Origin: Comamonas sp.
GTDB lineage: Bacteria; Pseudomonadota; Gammaproteobacteria; Burkholderiales; Burkholderiaceae_C
NCBI GenBank assembly: GCA_019236485.1
Contig: JAFAIY010000214.1
Span: 1-18,809, forward strand
Direction: 5' to 3'
Length of the DNA: 18,809 bases
The notes under the pieces are model-generated. The model was not told the DNA's origin. It was given only the letters and a program-made list of their open reading frames with translations, and made no database searches. The position numbers and the translations under genes were made by a program. Shown in pieces: positions 16,570-18,809 of this stretch (the first letter of the stretch is position 1; every line of letters starts with the position of its first letter).

Positions 16570-18114
16570 ATGACTGAACAAAACACCTCTTCTGCGGCAG
16601 AAATCACCGCCCCTCAGGACGAAAACAAACTCATCGCTGAGCGCCGCGAAAAACTCAAAGCCGTGCGCGAGCAGGCCCGCGCCCAGGGCGCAGCCGCCTT
16701 CCCCAACGACTTCAAGCCCGAGCACCGCGCCGACGCCCTGATCGCCGCCCATGCGGGCAAGGAAACCGAGGCGCTGGAAGCCGAGGCCATCACCGTCAGC
16801 GTGGCCGGCCGCATGATGCTCAAGCGCGTCATGGGCAAGGCCAGCTTTGCCACCATCCAGGATGCCACCGGCCGCCTGCAGATCTATGTGACGCGCGACG
16901 CCGTGGGCGAAGAGCTGTACGCCGATTTCAAGAAGTGGGACCTGGGCGACATCATCGCCGCCGAAGGCCAGCTGATGAAGACCAAGACCGGCGAGCTGTC
17001 GATCAAGGCCACGCGCATCCGCCTGCTGACCAAGAGCCTGCGCCCCATGCCCGACAAGTTCCACGGCATGGCCGACCTGGAGCAGAAGGTGCGCCAGCGC
17101 TATGTGGACCTGATGACCGACGAAGAGGCCCGCAAGCGCTTCGTGGCGCGCAGCAAGGCCGTGGCCAGCATCCGCGACTTCATGGTCGAGCACGGCTTCC
17201 TCGAGGTCGAGACCCCCATGCTCCACCCCATTCCCGGTGGCGCCAACGCCAAGCCCTTCATCACCCACCACAATGCGCTGGACCAGGAGATGTACCTGCG
17301 CATCGCGCCCGAGCTGTATCTGAAGCGCCTGATCGTCGGCGGCTTCGAGCGCGTGTTCGAGATCAACCGCAACTTCCGCAACGAAGGCATCTCGGTACGC
17401 CACAACCCCGAGTTCACGATGATGGAGTTCTACGCGGCCTACTGGAACTACCGCGATCTGATGAACTACACCGAGCAGCTGATCCGCGACGCGGCCATGA
17501 AGGCCGTGGGCACGCTGGAGCTGACTTACGGCGGCAAGCCCGTGGACCTGGCCAAGCCCTTCGAGCGCCTGACCATCGTGGAAGCCATCGTCAAGTACAC
17601 CGACGCCGGCGAGAACGTGGCCAACCGCGACTGGCTGATCAATGCGCTCAAGAAGCTGGGCATGAAGGAAGACAAGGACAAGCTGTCCAGCCGCAGCCTG
17701 GCCAGCCTGCAGGTGCTGTACTTCGAGGAAGTGGTCGAGGAAAAGCTCTGGAACCCCACTTTCATCATGGAGCACCCCACGGAAATCTCGCCGCTGGCCC
17801 GCGCCAACGACGAGCGCCCCGAGGTGACCGAGCGCTTCGAGCTCTACATCACGGGCCGTGAATTCGGCAATGGCTTCTCCGAGCTCAACGACGCCGAGGA
17901 CCAGGCTGCACGCTTCAATGCCCAGGTGGCGGCCAAGGACAGCGGCGACGACGAAGCCATGTACTTCGACCACGACTTCGTGCGCGCCCTCGAGTACGGC
18001 ATGCCCCCCACCGGCGGCTGCGGCATCGGCATCGACCGCTTCATGATGCTGCTGACCGACAGCCCCAGCATCCGCGACGTGATCCTGTTCCCCGCGCTGC
18101 GCCGCGAACAGTAA
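16570..18114 (+). CDS. lysS: Lysine-tRNA ligase LysS (class II)
   Basis: LysS charges tRNA-Lys with lysine. From ATG 16570 the product is 514 aa (E. coli LysS 505 aa). Residues 60-150 form the OB-fold anticodon-binding domain ([28 protein letters not shown]). The class II core follows: motif 1 near 204-218 (FLEVETPML), motif 2 at about 259-290 ([15 protein letters not shown]...EFTMMEFY) and motif 3 near 485-500 ([13 protein letters not shown]). The MTEQNTSS start is preferred over an in-frame GTG at 16531, which adds a non-family hydrophobic extension. No Shine-Dalgarno is evident at either. It is followed by a repeat-rich intergenic region. Confidence 0.97.
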   Translation: MTEQNTSSAAEITAPQDENKLIAERREKLKAVREQARAQGAAAFPNDFKPEHRADALIAAHAGKETEALEAEAITVSVAGRMMLKRVMGKASFATIQDATGRLQIYVTRDAVGEELYADFKKWDLGDIIAAEGQLMKTKTGELSIKATRIRLLTKSLRPMPDKFHGMADLEQKVRQRYVDLMTDEEARKRFVARSKAVASIRDFMVEHGFLEVETPMLHPIPGGANAKPFITHHNALDQEMYLRIAPELYLKRLIVGGFERVFEINRNFRNEGISVRHNPEFTMMEFYAAYWNYRDLMNYTEQLIRDAAMKAVGTLELTYGGKPVDLAKPFERLTIVEAIVKYTDAGENVANRDWLINALKKLGMKEDKDKLSSRSLASLQVLYFEEVVEEKLWNPTFIMEHPTEISPLARANDERPEVTERFELYITGREFGNGFSELNDAEDQAARFNAQVAAKDSGDDEAMYFDHDFVRALEYGMPPTGGCGIGIDRFMMLLTDSPSIRDVILFPALRREQ

Positions 18115-18127
18115 GCCTGCAGCAAAA

Positions 18128-18214
18128 TTGATAGCTGCTGGCACCTGATAGCCGTTGCATTCAGAGATTTTCACCTCTGAAAGCAAAGTAGTAAAAGCGC
18201 TACCAGCTATCAAA
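18128..18214. repeat. GATAGCTG-type inverted repeat element downstream of lysS
   Basis: The ends TTGATAGCTG (18128-18137) and CAGCTATCAA (18204-18213) are exact inverted repeats. The right end read on the minus strand, TTTGATAGCTGGTAGCGCTT, and the left end TTGATAGCTGCTGGCACCTG are variants of the motif seen upstream of leuB and lysS. An inner hairpin TTCAGAG/CTCTGAA (18160-18181) sits in the middle. The layout suggests a small foldable, non-coding dispersed repeat. Confidence 0.7.
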
Positions 18215-18242
18215 AAAGGCCATACCCGCCGCCGTGCCGGAT

Positions 18243-18286
18243 AAATAGCTGCCATCCCTTGAGTGCAAAGGGATGGCAGCTATTTT
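18243..18286 (+). terminator. Long perfect hairpin, probable lysS terminator
   Basis: The arms AAATAGCTGCCATCCCTT (18243-18260) and their exact 18-nt reverse complement (18268-18285) enclose a 7-nt loop. The 3' arm ends in CTATTTT, a short T-run. The A-rich 5' arm and T-rich 3' arm allow action on both strands. The outer AAATAGCTGC resembles the neighbouring repeat family, so it may derive from it. It lies 129 nt after lysS. Confidence 0.65.
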
Positions 18287-18582
18287 CATGGGGCCTACGC
18301 AAGGCGGGCTGACCCGGCGCTGCTCCGGCACTGTGCCGTGGCGAGCACTCGGATCTTAGGCACCTAGGGCGCGGGTGGCGCTCATGGCCGAGCGGATGCA
18401 TCATAGGTTCAATGACCGGGTCGAGGTCGTGCCGGCGATGCATGACGCGGCCGGGGTGAGCAGACTGGATATGTGCTTGGTGCGGTTCATGGGAGAGCCC
18501 TCAGCCACCGCCTGATTTCCGCGGCGGCAGGCGGCGGTACCGCGACAGGCCGGGCCAGTCTTGCAGAAGCGAGGAGAACGCC

Positions 18583-18809
18583 ATGTGTCGTTGGCTGGCT
18601 TATACGGGCAATCCTGTTTCTCTGGAAACAATGCTGTTCCATGCACACCATTCGCTGATCGACCAGAGCCTGCATTCGAGGCTAGGCACGACGACGACCA
18701 ATGGCGACGGCTTCGGGCTGGGCTGGTATCGGCATCCGCACGATATGCCTTTTCGCTATCGCAGCATCCAGCCAGCCTGGCACGATCACAACCTGCGCGA
18801 GCTGGCCCG
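18583..18809 (+). CDS. Class II glutamine amidotransferase, N-terminal part only
   Basis: The frame runs from ATG 18583 off the right edge (75 codons visible). It starts MCRWLAYTGNPVSLETMLFH, with the nucleophile Cys2 that becomes N-terminal after Met removal. It continues HSLIDQSLHSRLGTTTTNGD and GFGLGWY, the conserved NGDGFGxGWY core of the YafJ-like GATase type 2 family. These enzymes hydrolyse glutamine to deliver ammonia; the acceptor of this branch is not known from sequence. GAGGAGAA at 18571-18578 is an excellent Shine-Dalgarno and fixes the start. The C-terminus is outside the window, so completeness cannot be judged. Confidence 0.92.
   Translation, partial: MCRWLAYTGNPVSLETMLFHAHHSLIDQSLHSRLGTTTTNGDGFGLGWYRHPHDMPFRYRSIQPAWHDHNLRELA

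Larger units (their letters stand above)
18115..18582 (+). other. lysS to amidotransferase intergenic region
   Basis: This 468-nt region starts with the repeat element at 18128-18214 and the long hairpin at 18243-18285. The remaining stretch, about 18290-18582, contains a 43-codon plus-strand ORF (ATG 18384, stop 18513-18515) with G/C-biased third positions but no recognisable family. It could be a small protein, a gene remnant or chance. Two minus-strand ORFs here (18210-18443, 18401-18646) run through the repeat hairpin or the next gene and are not supported. Confidence 0.5.

Noticed and set aside
16372..18255. 627-codon minus-strand open frame opposite lysS
   Set aside because: It runs through the complete LysS gene and into repeat elements on both sides; the product shows no family features.
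18401..18646. 81-codon minus-strand ORF across the amidotransferase start
   Set aside because: It overlaps the well-supported start and Shine-Dalgarno of the amidotransferase and has no recognisable features.

Overview
The window looks like a housekeeping stretch of a GC-rich betaproteobacterial chromosome, most likely Comamonadaceae (Comamonas/Delftia/Acidovorax-like). Three things point there: the strong G/C bias at third codon positions; the gene order leuC-entericidin-leuD-leuB-asd-fimV-truA-trpF-trpB-trpA-accD; and intergenic repeats of two types that I associate with that family, one starting CCCCCTGAGCGGCTTTGCCG and one built around GATAGCTGCTGGCGC. The genus is inferred from recognition, not from a search.

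Layout. At the left edge a Sel1-repeat protein with a signal peptide runs off the window on the minus strand. After a 338-nt divergent intergenic region come a LysR-type regulator and the leucine genes leuC, a tiny entericidin-like lipoprotein, leuD, and (after a terminator and two repeat elements) leuB. Next are asd behind a long structured leader, a strong terminator, and fimV. A tightly packed run truA-trpF-trpB-trpA follows, with 4-nt ATGA overlaps at truA/trpF and trpB/trpA and a 76-nt overlap at trpF/trpB. A dispersed repeat separates trpA from accD. A bidirectional terminator lies between accD and the convergent yggT-family gene. A LON-domain protein gene diverges from yggT. Then come lysS, a 468-nt repeat-rich intergenic region, and the start of a class II glutamine amidotransferase that runs off the right edge.

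Function. LeuCD and LeuB carry out the isomerisation and oxidative decarboxylation steps of leucine synthesis. Asd makes the aspartate semialdehyde needed for lysine, diaminopimelate, threonine and methionine. TrpF, TrpB and TrpA finish tryptophan synthesis. AccD is the carboxyltransferase beta subunit that makes malonyl-CoA. TruA and LysS serve tRNA, and FimV is a cell-pole/peptidoglycan-associated protein. The cluster is thus amino-acid and core-metabolism genes with a few envelope proteins.

I see no tRNA, rRNA, CRISPR array, insertion sequence, phage gene, or defence or biosynthetic gene cluster. I did not find a convincing new biological system. The most unusual material is in the intergenic DNA (repeat elements and structured leaders), the lipoprotein inside the leu operon, and the long trpF/trpB overlap.
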